A stretch of DNA of 64,000 nt from assembly GCF_900112315.1 (NCBI RefSeq), contig NZ_FOLL01000013.1:62001-126000 (forward strand), read 5' to 3'. The DNA is from Parapedobacter composti (lineage in GTDB: Bacteria > Bacteroidota > Bacteroidia > Sphingobacteriales > Sphingobacteriaceae). A program made the translations under genes and the position numbers. Shown piece after piece: positions 8,891 through 17,525 of this stretch (the first letter of the stretch is position 1; the number at the start of each line of letters is the position of its first letter). The notes under the pieces are model-generated. The model did no database searches and was not told the DNA's origin. It saw nothing but the letters and a program-made list of their open reading frames with translations.

Positions 8891-10005
8891 TTCGTAGATG
8901 GTTTTACAGCCAACACCCTGTTTGTCCGCACGCCTGGGCGTGCCTCACCCGTCGGCAAGATCACCTCACCGTCCCAAACTACCAGCGGCGTGGTGACCGG
9001 TGCCCAAGTGCTGGCATTCGGATTGTTTTCAGCATCAGGCTGCTTATCAGTCAACACCGATCCGGCTTTGCGCCATCCGGCAGTTTCTTGGTCGTAAACC
9101 ACTATCGCGGTATTGAACCCGGGATGCTCATCCTTCAGTATGCTGTTCTGATCGGCGAGACTTCCGTCGTCGCCGCCAAAAACAAGCAACTGTCCGCCTT
9201 CTGCATGGGCAGGTGATGGTGCGGCTGCCACCGCATGTGGCAGATCGCTGATTTTTTCCCATCCGCTATCCGGAAGGTAACGGAAGGCATCAGTCAGGTA
9301 CTTGCGGCGGGCCAGTGAATCGCCCGTAGGTACTTCCAATAATACACCGCTCAAGAGGTAGAAAGCACCATCCATGGCCCCTGCCACACTCAGCATACGG
9401 GGATCGCCAGGCCAGGGATCCAGCTTCTTCCATTGCCTTTCTGCAGCCGGTTTTGACAAATCCAACGACCAAAAGGAGTGCTTACACGACTGGGCCTGCG
9501 GAGCATCCAACCCGCCGGCAATATACACTACATCGCCAATAAGGGCACCCGAAGCATATGCATTCGGCTCGGGTAGGTCGGGTAGTGTATCCGTAACCAG
9601 CTGGTCATCCGCGTAACGCAGTAGATAAGCATCACGGTAATGCTCCTGCTGATCGGCCCCGCCCAGCATAACCAATTGGTCCCGCCAAGTGAGCGATACA
9701 CCATATCCCATCGGCTTAGGCAACCTTCCGATTTCCTTCCATTGTGCAGCGCCCTTTTCCAATGCGAAAATCCGGTCGCTCCAGTACTTTGTTCCGCCAG
9801 ACCAGGGCCGTGTATTTTCAGGGAAATTTGATCCGCCCGCTACCAGCAAGTGGCCGCCGCTGATTCCGGAAAAAGCACCAGCAAATCCCACGGGATCGGG
9901 CAATTGCGGCAGTTGCCGCCAAGCAAAGTCCAACTCACCTTCCTGGTGGCAGGCCTGCGTCATGATGGTTAATGTCATTAATAAAAAAGGATTTCTGCTC
10001 ATCAT
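8887..10005 (-). CDS. nanM: N-acetylneuraminate epimerase (sialate mutarotase), kelch propeller
   Basis: NanM converts alpha-sialic acid released by sialidases to the beta anomer in the periplasm, speeding uptake. The 372-residue length matches E. coli NanM (about 368). A signal peptide with a possible lipobox (MTQAC, Cys19) is followed by kelch blades marked by paired glycines: LLVAGGSNFPE, LVMLGGADQQ, VYIAGGLDAPQ, LLVFGGDDGS and VILPTGEARPGVRTN. The NFP after the first GG and the closing GEARPG are typical of this family. It overlaps nanA by 4 nt upstream and the MFS gene by 4 nt downstream, so the three are probably translated together. Confidence 0.9.
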   Translation of the reverse strand: MMSRNPFLLMTLTIMTQACHQEGELDFAWRQLPQLPDPVGFAGAFSGISGGHLLVAGGSNFPENTRPWSGGTKYWSDRIFALEKGAAQWKEIGRLPKPMGYGVSLTWRDQLVMLGGADQQEHYRDAYLLRYADDQLVTDTLPDLPEPNAYASGALIGDVVYIAGGLDAPQAQSCKHSFWSLDLSKPAAERQWKKLDPWPGDPRMLSVAGAMDGAFYLLSGVLLEVPTGDSLARRKYLTDAFRYLPDSGWEKISDLPHAVAAAPSPAHAEGGQLLVFGGDDGSLADQNSILKDEHPGFNTAIVVYDQETAGWRKAGSVLTDKQPDAENNPNASTWAPVTTPLVVWDGEVILPTGEARPGVRTNRVLAVKPSTK

Positions 10006-10937
10006 ACTCTCTTTTCAACGGAACCGCGGCTGTCTTCCAATAATTCAAAAAAAGAAATAGCGTCCAATTCATTTTTCAGTTTGTCGGTCTGCTCCACGCT
10101 CAATGGCTCCAACGGCAGGCGGCACCGGCCCAGCTCGTAACCCAGCATACCCATGATGGCCCGCTGCGCCGGTATCGGCGGATACTTTACAAAGGCCCTG
10201 ATCATGTCTACCAGTCTCAGCTGCAACCGCTGCGCCGTGGCCATATCACAAGCATTGTAAGCCTTAATCACCTCCTTATACAGGGGAGCAGCAAACGTAT
10301 ATGTACTCCCAATGGCACCTTTTGCACCCACGGCCAGTGCGCTGAGCAGTAATTCATCATAGCCGAACAACACGTCGAATTTACCATCGCCGTAGTTCAA
10401 GCACGCTTGGTATTCGTGAAGGGTGGATGCCGTGTACTTAATACCTGCCAAGTTCGGGATTTGACTTTCGCCAAGCCGCAGAAACTCCACCATATCCATG
10501 CCAACCCCTGTCAATGCAGGTATGTGATAGTAGTAAAACGGTGTATTAGGGGCCGCAGAAGCGATGGCCGCCATACACGCTACCAGGTTGCCCACCGATC
10601 CTGGTTTGAAATAAAACCCCGCAACGGCAGAAATTGCGTCAGCTCCAATCTGTTCCGCATGGAATGCCAGCCTACGGGCATCGGCAACCGATGTGTGGCC
10701 CACATGCACCAGCACCAACAGCCGTCCTTGGGCAGCCTTTATGTAAGCCTCGGCCACAGCCATCCGTTCCTCAACCGTCAGGTTCGGCCCCTCACCATTG
10801 GTACCACAGATAAATACCCCCTTTAATCCATCATCTACAAGTTTGTCGACCAATGTTGGTATTCCATTGAAGTCAACCGAACCATCTGCGTGAAAAGTTG
10901 AAAACGTGGCTGCTATAAGCCCATTAATTTTTGCCAT
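10002..10937 (-). CDS. nanA: N-acetylneuraminate lyase
   Basis: Class I aldolase that cleaves N-acetylneuraminate to ManNAc and pyruvate in the cytoplasm. The 311-residue product shows GTNGEG at 45-50, the catalytic Tyr137 in YYYHIPALTG (E. coli NanA also uses Tyr137, in a YNIPALSG context), the Schiff-base Lys167 in GIKYTAST and the AIGSTY motif of sialic acid lyases rather than dihydrodipicolinate synthases. It starts 32 nt after the sulfatase fragment and overlaps nanM by 4 nt. Surrounding sialidases, mutarotase and transporter support the assignment. No ManNAc 2-epimerase or kinase follows, so later steps must be encoded elsewhere. Confidence 0.93.
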   Translation of the reverse strand: MAKINGLIAATFSTFHADGSVDFNGIPTLVDKLVDDGLKGVFICGTNGEGPNLTVEERMAVAEAYIKAAQGRLLVLVHVGHTSVADARRLAFHAEQIGADAISAVAGFYFKPGSVGNLVACMAAIASAAPNTPFYYYHIPALTGVGMDMVEFLRLGESQIPNLAGIKYTASTLHEYQACLNYGDGKFDVLFGYDELLLSALAVGAKGAIGSTYTFAAPLYKEVIKAYNACDMATAQRLQLRLVDMIRAFVKYPPIPAQRAIMGMLGYELGRCRLPLEPLSVEQTDKLKNELDAISFFELLEDSRGSVEKRV

Positions 10938-10969
10938 GTTATTGTTTATAAATTATTTCAAAAAATGTT

Positions 10970-11602
10970 TTATCTTTCGGTAGCTGCTGCCTTATATTCT
11001 GTAGATTTTACCTGTGGGGGTTGTTCCATATCTGCAACATCGGCAGCATTCGTTGCAGGAATATGCGTTTTCAGTTCGGCTTTGACACCAGCGTAACGTT
11101 CATCCTCGGCCAGGTTTTCCCATTCATTTTCATCTACGGTATGATCATAAAGCTCTTCCGTGCCATCCACATATTGGATATAACGCCAGCGATCCGTACG
11201 TACCGCGTGGTTTCCAGCCATATACGTCATCAGTGCCAGCGGAAAATCTGTAGCCTCGGCATCGGGCAGTGCCCTACGCCAGTCCGATTTATTTCCGTAG
11301 ATTCCCGTGCTGTGTGGACGCGTTCCGGTTAGCAGCGATACCCGTGAGGGATTACAAGCGGGCGACGAGCAATAAGCGTGTGTAAAAAAGGCTCCCTTAG
11401 CCGCCAATCGTTCCAGATGCGGGGTACGTATGGGGTTATCGGCATTGAAAAGCGTTATCCAGTCGTTCAGGTCGTCTACCGCAATGAACAGCACATTCGG
11501 TTTGCCAGACTGGCGGTCACTGCAACCCATCACGGTCAAGACTATAAAGACTGCCCCAAAAAGGCAGCGTTGTATTTTCGCCATTCGAGTATGATGTGCC
11601 AT
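10970..11602 (-). pseudogene. Internally deleted S1-type sulfatase (iduronate-2-sulfatase-like), probably inactive
   Basis: The 210-residue ORF contains only the two ends of a sulfatase that should be about 480 residues. The N-terminal part has a lipobox (LTVMGC, Cys27), the Asp-Asp metal site (FIAVDDLNDW) and the formylglycine motif CNPSR with Cys83. At about residue 115 (near base 11257) it passes directly into a C-terminal segment (MAGNHAVRTDRWRYIQY, GTEELYDH) that normally lies some 270 residues later. The missing part carries the DHG metal ligands and most substrate contacts. The frame is intact. It sits 3 nt from the sialidase gene before it and 32 nt from nanA, so the deletion leaves the operon readable. 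It may be a relic or a small binding protein. Confidence 0.75.
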
Positions 11603-11605
11603 GTG

Positions 11606-12709
11606 TTATAATAGATCTTCCAAGATTACCCGCTTCAAGGCGAGCGACCACCCGTCTTTGAGATCGGTCTTAGTTTCGAACAAACAGTAAACTGTGCCGT
11701 CTGGCGCAACGGCAATATCGGAATAACCTGAAATGCCCTCGTGAATCACCTGCTTCACTCCCCAAGTCCTACCGCCGTCGTCGCTCAATTTCAACGTCAG
11801 ATTCTGCCGGGGATGCTTGGTAATATGTTCGCTATCTGGATTCAGGAAGAGCAAGTAATCTTTACCCCCGTATTTGGCCGAAATAATGCTCGACATACAA
11901 ATCGGCTCGAACAGTTCTTCATCATAGGCGGGTACAGTCCACCCTGAAATCCCATTTTTGCTGTAACTTACCCCCTTGCGCCTTTTGTCCGATTCATTTC
12001 GGATGCTCAACATTACCCGGCCGTCGGGCAGTTGCACGGCCATGGTTTCACTGGGGTTTTTAAAGCCCTCAGCATCGGGAACCATCGCCCCACGCCGCCA
12101 GGTCTTACCGTTATCATCACTGTAAATGGTGGCGATACGGGAAGGCCGATGACTGCGGTGCGGTTTGAGCTTGTCCGAGTCAGCCAGCCATACCGGCACC
12201 AGAAGCCGGCCGTTCTTCAACTGTATGCTATGTCCCGGTCCGGGGGCAAGCACCTTCCAATCGTATTCTTTTCTGAACGCCTCGAAAGCTGGGGTTATGT
12301 CCACCGGAGGCGCCCATGTAAGGCCATCGTCAGTCGACCGCGTGTAGTAGGCATAAGCATAATCGCGCTGGTATAAGAGGTGAATGGTGCCATCTTTCCC
12401 AACGATTGGCACCGGATTATCCGTCGGTTTACCGCCGGCCCGCGGTGCTACCACCTGAACAGCAGCCCATGTATTGCCGCCGTCCTCGCTCCTGCGGAGT
12501 AACAAATCCATGTCTGCCCAATCGCTTGCGCTCTCTATCCTGCCGGCGGCAAAAGCAAGGAGCGTCCCTTTCTGGGTTATCACCAAAGCCGGTATACGGG
12601 TAGACGAATATTCGCCCGGCACCGGATCAAAAACCCGGACAGCCTCCTGCCCTATTACTAATGTGCTAATCGTTGAAAACAGTAAATACGTCAAGAAAAA
12701 CCTCATCAT
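11606..12709 (-). CDS. GH33 exo-alpha-sialidase (secreted)
   Basis: Six-bladed BNR sialidase of 367 residues with a signal peptide ending near LVIGQ. By eye all catalytic positions are present: Arg38 in STRIPAL, Asp63, Glu221 in PSETMAVQL, Arg237, Arg301 and Tyr329 in GYSDI. Four Asp boxes are visible (SEDGGNTW, STDDGLTW, SDDNGKTW, SDDGGRTW). The ATG at 12709 is chosen because it overlaps the stop of the preceding sialidase gene (ATGA) and starts the signal peptide. The frame is open further upstream to 12736. Likely releases terminal sialic acid in the periplasm or outside the cell. Its role beside two other GH33 enzymes may be a different linkage. Confidence 0.92.
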   Translation of the reverse strand: MMRFFLTYLLFSTISTLVIGQEAVRVFDPVPGEYSSTRIPALVITQKGTLLAFAAGRIESASDWADMDLLLRRSEDGGNTWAAVQVVAPRAGGKPTDNPVPIVGKDGTIHLLYQRDYAYAYYTRSTDDGLTWAPPVDITPAFEAFRKEYDWKVLAPGPGHSIQLKNGRLLVPVWLADSDKLKPHRSHRPSRIATIYSDDNGKTWRRGAMVPDAEGFKNPSETMAVQLPDGRVMLSIRNESDKRRKGVSYSKNGISGWTVPAYDEELFEPICMSSIISAKYGGKDYLLFLNPDSEHITKHPRQNLTLKLSDDGGRTWGVKQVIHEGISGYSDIAVAPDGTVYCLFETKTDLKDGWSLALKRVILEDLL

Positions 12710-13992
12710 TCCTGCCCCCCATCTTCTTTTATCCATGCTAAGTTAAATTTATGAAAATCAATTGAATGCCGTCTGTTCATAGCCGTTCCGGCAGTGGGGC
12801 CACTATTATGTTCCACCAATGCCCCAATGTGGCCATCCGCTGTGGTAATCAGGCTTGAATATCCACCGAACCCTTGTTCACAGGTTTCAGAAGGAGCCAA
12901 ATCGGGATACAACTGCCGTGATGTAGACCACGTTTCGCCGTCGTCATCGCTGATCCTGACGGTCATCCGGCACCGGAAAGGCATCCCGTCTCCTTCATCA
13001 TTGGCCGCGTTCAGGAAAACAATACGGTTAGGCGACCAGGAATACCGAAGAATTGACGCCTGGCAGCGTGGATCAGGTAAATTCGCATCGGCCGTAAAGG
13101 CAGAGAAGCCGCCTGAAATGGTTCCTCTGGATACGTAACGGGCACGGTTGCTTGTCCACCTTGATAACACCGGACGGTCGTTACGCATCAGTAAACCACT
13201 GGCTAACTCGACTACGGTACCTTCAAACGTACCCTCGGGGATAACCTGGTATTTCCAGGTCAGCCCGTTATCATCACTGTAGATATTCCGTCCACCTGCC
13301 GGAATGATAAGGCGCCCGGCGTCAGGACCATGCTTAACCTGTATACCGATGCCTGGACCCATGGCGTCCCAGGTATAACCCGGCGGCAGTAGTACCTCCG
13401 TACGATCAACCGGCGTGCTCCAGGTCTCACCGTGGTCATCGCTGTGACTGGTAAACACCCGCCGCTGCCCCCAGCTGTCTATCGCCGCGTAATCCCTGCC
13501 CCCGAAACTGCCACCATGTTGACTGTGGCTATCGCTGTTCCATGAAAGAAAAAGCCATATCCTACCGGTATCCTCATCAGTCACTGCCGTAGGATTACCC
13601 CATGTGCCTTCTCCCTCATCCACCACTATACGCAGCGCTGACCAATGTTCTCCGTTGTCGTGGGATATTTTATAAACGAGGTCAATATCACCATAGTCCA
13701 GACTGGTATGCTTCCGCCCCTCCGCAAATGCAATAAGATTACCGTTGACGGCCCGTGCCAGACAAGGTATGCGGTAAGAATGGTAGCCTTCCTGTCCTTG
13801 GGTAAATAACCGTATTATTTCCAGCTCGGGGGCATCCTCCCCCTCTCCATCCGACACGTCGACTTGCGGGCGTTCAAACGGTGGTCCGCCAACCATACCG
13901 GTGTCCAATTCACTGCATCCAGACAAGCTGCCGGCACACCCGATACTTATCCATACACATGTTATCCAACTATTTATCATCATTTGTTTCAT
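12706..13992 (-). CDS. GH33 exo-alpha-sialidase, lipoprotein
   Basis: The 428-residue product has a lipobox (GSLSGC, Cys26), an acidic linker (about 42-58) and a sialidase propeller. Catalytic positions look complete: Arg74 in SYRIP, Asp99, Glu257 in TFEGTVVEL, Arg270, Arg340 and Tyr378 in GYSSL. Asp boxes include SHDNGEHW, SDDHGETW, SDDNGLTW and SDDDGETW. The linker and lipid anchor suggest display at the outer membrane. It overlaps the next sialidase gene by 4 nt and follows the sialidase-fold lipoprotein by 23 nt. Sequence divergence from its neighbour suggests separate specificities rather than a recent duplication. Confidence 0.92.
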   Translation of the reverse strand: MKQMMINSWITCVWISIGCAGSLSGCSELDTGMVGGPPFERPQVDVSDGEGEDAPELEIIRLFTQGQEGYHSYRIPCLARAVNGNLIAFAEGRKHTSLDYGDIDLVYKISHDNGEHWSALRIVVDEGEGTWGNPTAVTDEDTGRIWLFLSWNSDSHSQHGGSFGGRDYAAIDSWGQRRVFTSHSDDHGETWSTPVDRTEVLLPPGYTWDAMGPGIGIQVKHGPDAGRLIIPAGGRNIYSDDNGLTWKYQVIPEGTFEGTVVELASGLLMRNDRPVLSRWTSNRARYVSRGTISGGFSAFTADANLPDPRCQASILRYSWSPNRIVFLNAANDEGDGMPFRCRMTVRISDDDGETWSTSRQLYPDLAPSETCEQGFGGYSSLITTADGHIGALVEHNSGPTAGTAMNRRHSIDFHKFNLAWIKEDGGQE

Positions 13993-14015
13993 CGCTGCTT
14001 ACTAATCAAATCAAT

Positions 14016-15965
14016 TTATTTCCTATAAACCACAATACCTTCCCTGGGACTTTCAATGCCCCCTTCACCTACGATAATCACGGTTCCATCGGCCAAGGCG
14101 ACCGCATCCATCGCGCCAATCGGAGCGGCATAAGTGCGATAAGCCATCCGGTTGAAGAGCGGCGCTCCCTGTCCAAATGACTGCCCTCCGTCGGTGCTTG
14201 AAAATATCATTGGTGTTACGCCATAAGCCGGACCGTTATAGGTCTGACTGTCCGATTCGCGGTTCGTCGGGGTAATCAGGTGTACCGATCCATCTCCGGA
14301 TTTCACCGCAGCAGCGTGAAACATGTGCCCGAAATCGCCCGTCCCCACAACGGCGCTGATGTTGACCGGAGCAGTCCACGTTTCCCCGCCGTCGCTGCTA
14401 TAAGCGACCAACCGGTTCCTTGGGGTCGTATTGGTGTGGCCCAGCACCATCATCAATCGGGAATCGTCAAGCTCAATGACGGCGCCGGACAGCCGGTTAT
14501 TCCCGGCAATCGGCTGAGACAGACGCCATGACTGCCCTCCGTCGTCGGAAAGCGCGGCCCTGACCTGTGTACCACCATAAACAAGCGGCATTACCAGCCG
14601 ATTCCTGTAAGCCGCTGAACGCAGTTCGATACCATGTCCCGGTCCGCTTCTTACGTATCCAGTATTCGTCACCAATTGATCGGTAATCTCTACCGGAGCC
14701 GACCAGGTTTGCCCGTTATCGGCCGACACTACCTGGTAAACCCGTTGCTGGCTTGCATCAAATACGTAGCTGTTGTTCTGAACATGTCCCGGCAACGCAC
14801 TGTAGTGCAGTACAATGCGCCCTTCGCTCGTGGTCACCACCTGCGGAAAAGCATACGTCTGGTCGGACCCCTGCCCCGCAATCACAGCGATGGACTCATC
14901 CCAAGATGTTCCCTGCGATGACGACCGGCGCATGATGATATCGGTATCGCCGGCAGGCATGGTTTGCTGTGCAATACGTTCGGCAGCGGAACGGGGATTG
15001 GAGCGCCCTTCAGCAAAAAGAAGCAAATCACCATTCGCCGCCAGGGCCAGCGCCGGCGCCTGTATCCGGTTATACCCCTGTTCATATTCGTGCATGGCAT
15101 AGTCAACCGTAAACGCATCGGAGCTCTCGATGTAATAATCATGTACTGTAATAAAGTTACGCCACGGTCTGATCTGTGGCGTGAAGTAAAAGAGGTCGCC
15201 CGGAAGCTTGAACTGAAAACAAAGCGTCCCGTTCACCTTCACATAGAACAGCGCATCGTGGATGACTACCTCAATATCCGCCGGAATACCCGGCACAATG
15301 ACCTCATTGACTGTTGGCCATCCCTGATTAGGATCAACCGATGCCGTGGTGCCATACAGGTCGACGAAAAACATGGGCGCGATAGCCGACGCACCATCCA
15401 TTCCCAGCACAAAGTTCTGCCCGGTCTCCCAGTTCACTCCCAAAAAGAGCCCAAAGGCTGTACCCGCGAAGGTACCTACCGTCAGCCGAGTATACATGTA
15501 GAAACTCTTACCCGGACCTACCGGCACAAAATATTTACTATGCACCCAATTGAACTGAAAGCTATTGGGATTGCCGCCGAAATGGTCGGCATTCGTAATG
15601 GGATAATAGTTACGGTGGGGAATCAGCCGCATACCGTTCGGTTCTTTCACCCAAGACAGCGTGTCGCCCGCCGCAAAAAAGTCAGTATACCCCTTGAATA
15701 GTATCTTATCGTAGTTCGGCTCCCCGTTTCGCATCAGCCAAACCCCCGCCTCGCGGTTCTCGTCGAAGGGAAAAGGCAGGCTGTCCGGCATCCGCTGTTC
15801 TTCCTCAAACGGTCCGGGAAAACCGAAGTGCTGCTCTTTGTAGCACCCCGAAAACAGCGTAACCAGCGCCAAGAAAAAAGACCATACACCGAGGAGCGTA
15901 CGCCCATGGGCCGTATATTTATCTTTCCGGCCGCTTAATATTTCCATGTTCATTTGTTTGTTCAT
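14016..15965 (-). CDS. Sialidase-fold lipoprotein with N-terminal beta-sandwich and lost catalytic residues
   Basis: 649 residues: lipobox (LFSGC, Cys41), an N-terminal beta-rich, lectin-like domain (about 75-290) and a BNR propeller (about 295-649) with Asp boxes such as SADNGQTW, SDDGGQSW, SSDGGETW and STDGGQSF. Compared by eye with the three neighbouring GH33 proteins, the first Arg (Arg300, in RIQAP instead of RIP) and an Asp region remain. The catalytic Glu aligns with Ser493, the second Arg with Gly509, the third Arg with Gly582 and the nucleophile Tyr with Ala618. It is thus probably not a standard sialidase. The gene follows susD directly, the usual place for a surface glycan-binding protein. 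A GAAAGG ribosome site precedes the ATG at 15965. Confidence 0.8.
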   Translation of the reverse strand: MNKQMNMEILSGRKDKYTAHGRTLLGVWSFFLALVTLFSGCYKEQHFGFPGPFEEEQRMPDSLPFPFDENREAGVWLMRNGEPNYDKILFKGYTDFFAAGDTLSWVKEPNGMRLIPHRNYYPITNADHFGGNPNSFQFNWVHSKYFVPVGPGKSFYMYTRLTVGTFAGTAFGLFLGVNWETGQNFVLGMDGASAIAPMFFVDLYGTTASVDPNQGWPTVNEVIVPGIPADIEVVIHDALFYVKVNGTLCFQFKLPGDLFYFTPQIRPWRNFITVHDYYIESSDAFTVDYAMHEYEQGYNRIQAPALALAANGDLLLFAEGRSNPRSAAERIAQQTMPAGDTDIIMRRSSSQGTSWDESIAVIAGQGSDQTYAFPQVVTTSEGRIVLHYSALPGHVQNNSYVFDASQQRVYQVVSADNGQTWSAPVEITDQLVTNTGYVRSGPGHGIELRSAAYRNRLVMPLVYGGTQVRAALSDDGGQSWRLSQPIAGNNRLSGAVIELDDSRLMMVLGHTNTTPRNRLVAYSSDGGETWTAPVNISAVVGTGDFGHMFHAAAVKSGDGSVHLITPTNRESDSQTYNGPAYGVTPMIFSSTDGGQSFGQGAPLFNRMAYRTYAAPIGAMDAVALADGTVIIVGEGGIESPREGIVVYRK

Positions 15966-15991
15966 AGCAATTCACCTTTCTGACTACCCTA

Positions 15992-17509
15992 TTACTTCCA
16001 GAGGAGCGGATCTACAGGAATATACCAGTTTTGTTCAAACCTTAGCTTCTCTTCTACCTGTTCGCGCATTCCCGCAGGATACTTGGATGCTACCTTCGCC
16101 GCCAGTTTATTCTCACCCGTGAGTTTAGACCACAGCATCAGATCATACCACCGTTTGCCTTCAAAAGCAAATTCCCTTGCCCGTTCCCGAAACAGCTGTT
16201 CCATCATAAATTCGCGGTTGGTGTAGTCGGTCTCCTGTGGCAACAGCGGAAGCAATCCTCTCGCCTCCCGAATCCGGTTCAGGAAATTAAAGGCCGAAGA
16301 GTAGTCATTCAGCATCAAATCTGCCAGTGCTTTGTACAAGTACGCATCGGCACTCCGGTACAGATGCCAGCTGGCATCGCTCTGGTAGGGTCGGCGCATG
16401 GATTGCACGTTATCCGTGCCGATATATTTCCAGATGACGGTATCCTGTCCAAAAACCTTATAGCTGAAACTCGTGCGGATATCGCCCCCTTCATGGGAAA
16501 AGACCGTATTGATCACGTGTGACACCGGTTTCAAATGATAGCGTCCCCCATCAGCCGCAAACGGCGACGTAAACTCCTGAAGGCGGTTGGTCTCAAAACT
16601 CCTATCGTATTGGTATCCCAGGAGAAACAATGAATGTTGGCCGGCATATGAACCGGTAAACTGGTTTATCCAGTTACCTGACGTTCCCAAACCGTGGTTA
16701 TTGTTCAAAACAGGCGAATTGGCAAAGGCCGAAGCCGATTGGTATTCACCGAGCCATAGTGCAAGCTCCGTTGCAAACGTGGCTGCCATCGGTTGCGACA
16801 CCCGCCCGTACCGCTCTTGTGCAGGCAAACTATTCCGGTTCCATTGGTAGTTAAGCGGCAGGATGCCCAGCACCGTAAGTACATCATTGTAAATCATTAA
16901 CCACACCTCCTGCTTATTTTCCGGAAAACGGTATAAACCGCGAATCTCGTGGACAGACAGGGCCATGGTGGATCGGGATACAGTATCACCTTGTTCGTTC
17001 ACGAAACGGATTTCCTCGGCATAGTCCGACCGGATAATCGGGAAACGATCAAACGTTCTTACCAACAGGTAATAACAATAAGCCCGTAGCAGCAACGCTT
17101 CACCGTAATAAGCTCCCGCATCTCGGTCAAGTATTTTATCGTCTACCTCCATAACATCGTATACGCGCTCCAACTGACGGTTACACCGGGCAATGGTCTG
17201 GTATATCCCTGAATAGTCGGTATACGGGTTGTTCACGGTCACATTATTCAACACGAACTCGTTAATATACGGATCCGGCTCGGCTTGTCCCGTCGTTACC
17301 ATATCGGCCCGGGCGTCGCCCCAAAGCAAAAATTTGTGCACCTCTTTTGTCAGCGACTCGTACATTCCAATGGCGGCCGCATTCAGGTCTTCCCGGTTTT
17401 TATAGAATTCATCTTCCTTTACCGCATTATACGGATCAACGTCAAAGAAATCTGAACACCCTGACAGGGCAAAGGCAATCCACAATAATCGTTTCATAGC
17501 TGATTTCAT
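15992..17509 (-). CDS. SusD/RagB-family glycan-binding lipoprotein
   Basis: 505 residues with lipobox ALSGC near residue 18, then FFDVDPYNAVKEDEFYKN, the usual start of SusD proteins (D-x-D-P and an early helix), and a C-terminal SusD region ending in KRWYDLMLW and WYIPVDPLLW. SusD proteins cap the SusC channel on the cell surface and help deliver glycans. It follows its SusC partner by 16 nt. This is the second SusCD pair of the sialoglycan unit. An early ATG at residue 5 could be the start, which does not affect the reading. Confidence 0.93.
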   Translation of the reverse strand: MKSAMKRLLWIAFALSGCSDFFDVDPYNAVKEDEFYKNREDLNAAAIGMYESLTKEVHKFLLWGDARADMVTTGQAEPDPYINEFVLNNVTVNNPYTDYSGIYQTIARCNRQLERVYDVMEVDDKILDRDAGAYYGEALLLRAYCYYLLVRTFDRFPIIRSDYAEEIRFVNEQGDTVSRSTMALSVHEIRGLYRFPENKQEVWLMIYNDVLTVLGILPLNYQWNRNSLPAQERYGRVSQPMAATFATELALWLGEYQSASAFANSPVLNNNHGLGTSGNWINQFTGSYAGQHSLFLLGYQYDRSFETNRLQEFTSPFAADGGRYHLKPVSHVINTVFSHEGGDIRTSFSYKVFGQDTVIWKYIGTDNVQSMRRPYQSDASWHLYRSADAYLYKALADLMLNDYSSAFNFLNRIREARGLLPLLPQETDYTNREFMMEQLFRERAREFAFEGKRWYDLMLWSKLTGENKLAAKVASKYPAGMREQVEEKLRFEQNWYIPVDPLLWK

Positions 17510-17525
17510 GCTAACATAACTAAGG

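Noticed and set aside
12710-12736. ATG at 12736 for the secreted sialidase
   Set aside because: It gives a charged extension before the signal peptide; ATG 12709 overlaps the upstream stop in the usual ATGA manner.
14964-15701. 245-residue plus-strand open frame opposite the sialidase-fold gene
   Set aside because: Same reasons: antisense to a well-supported gene, with composition typical of shadow frames.
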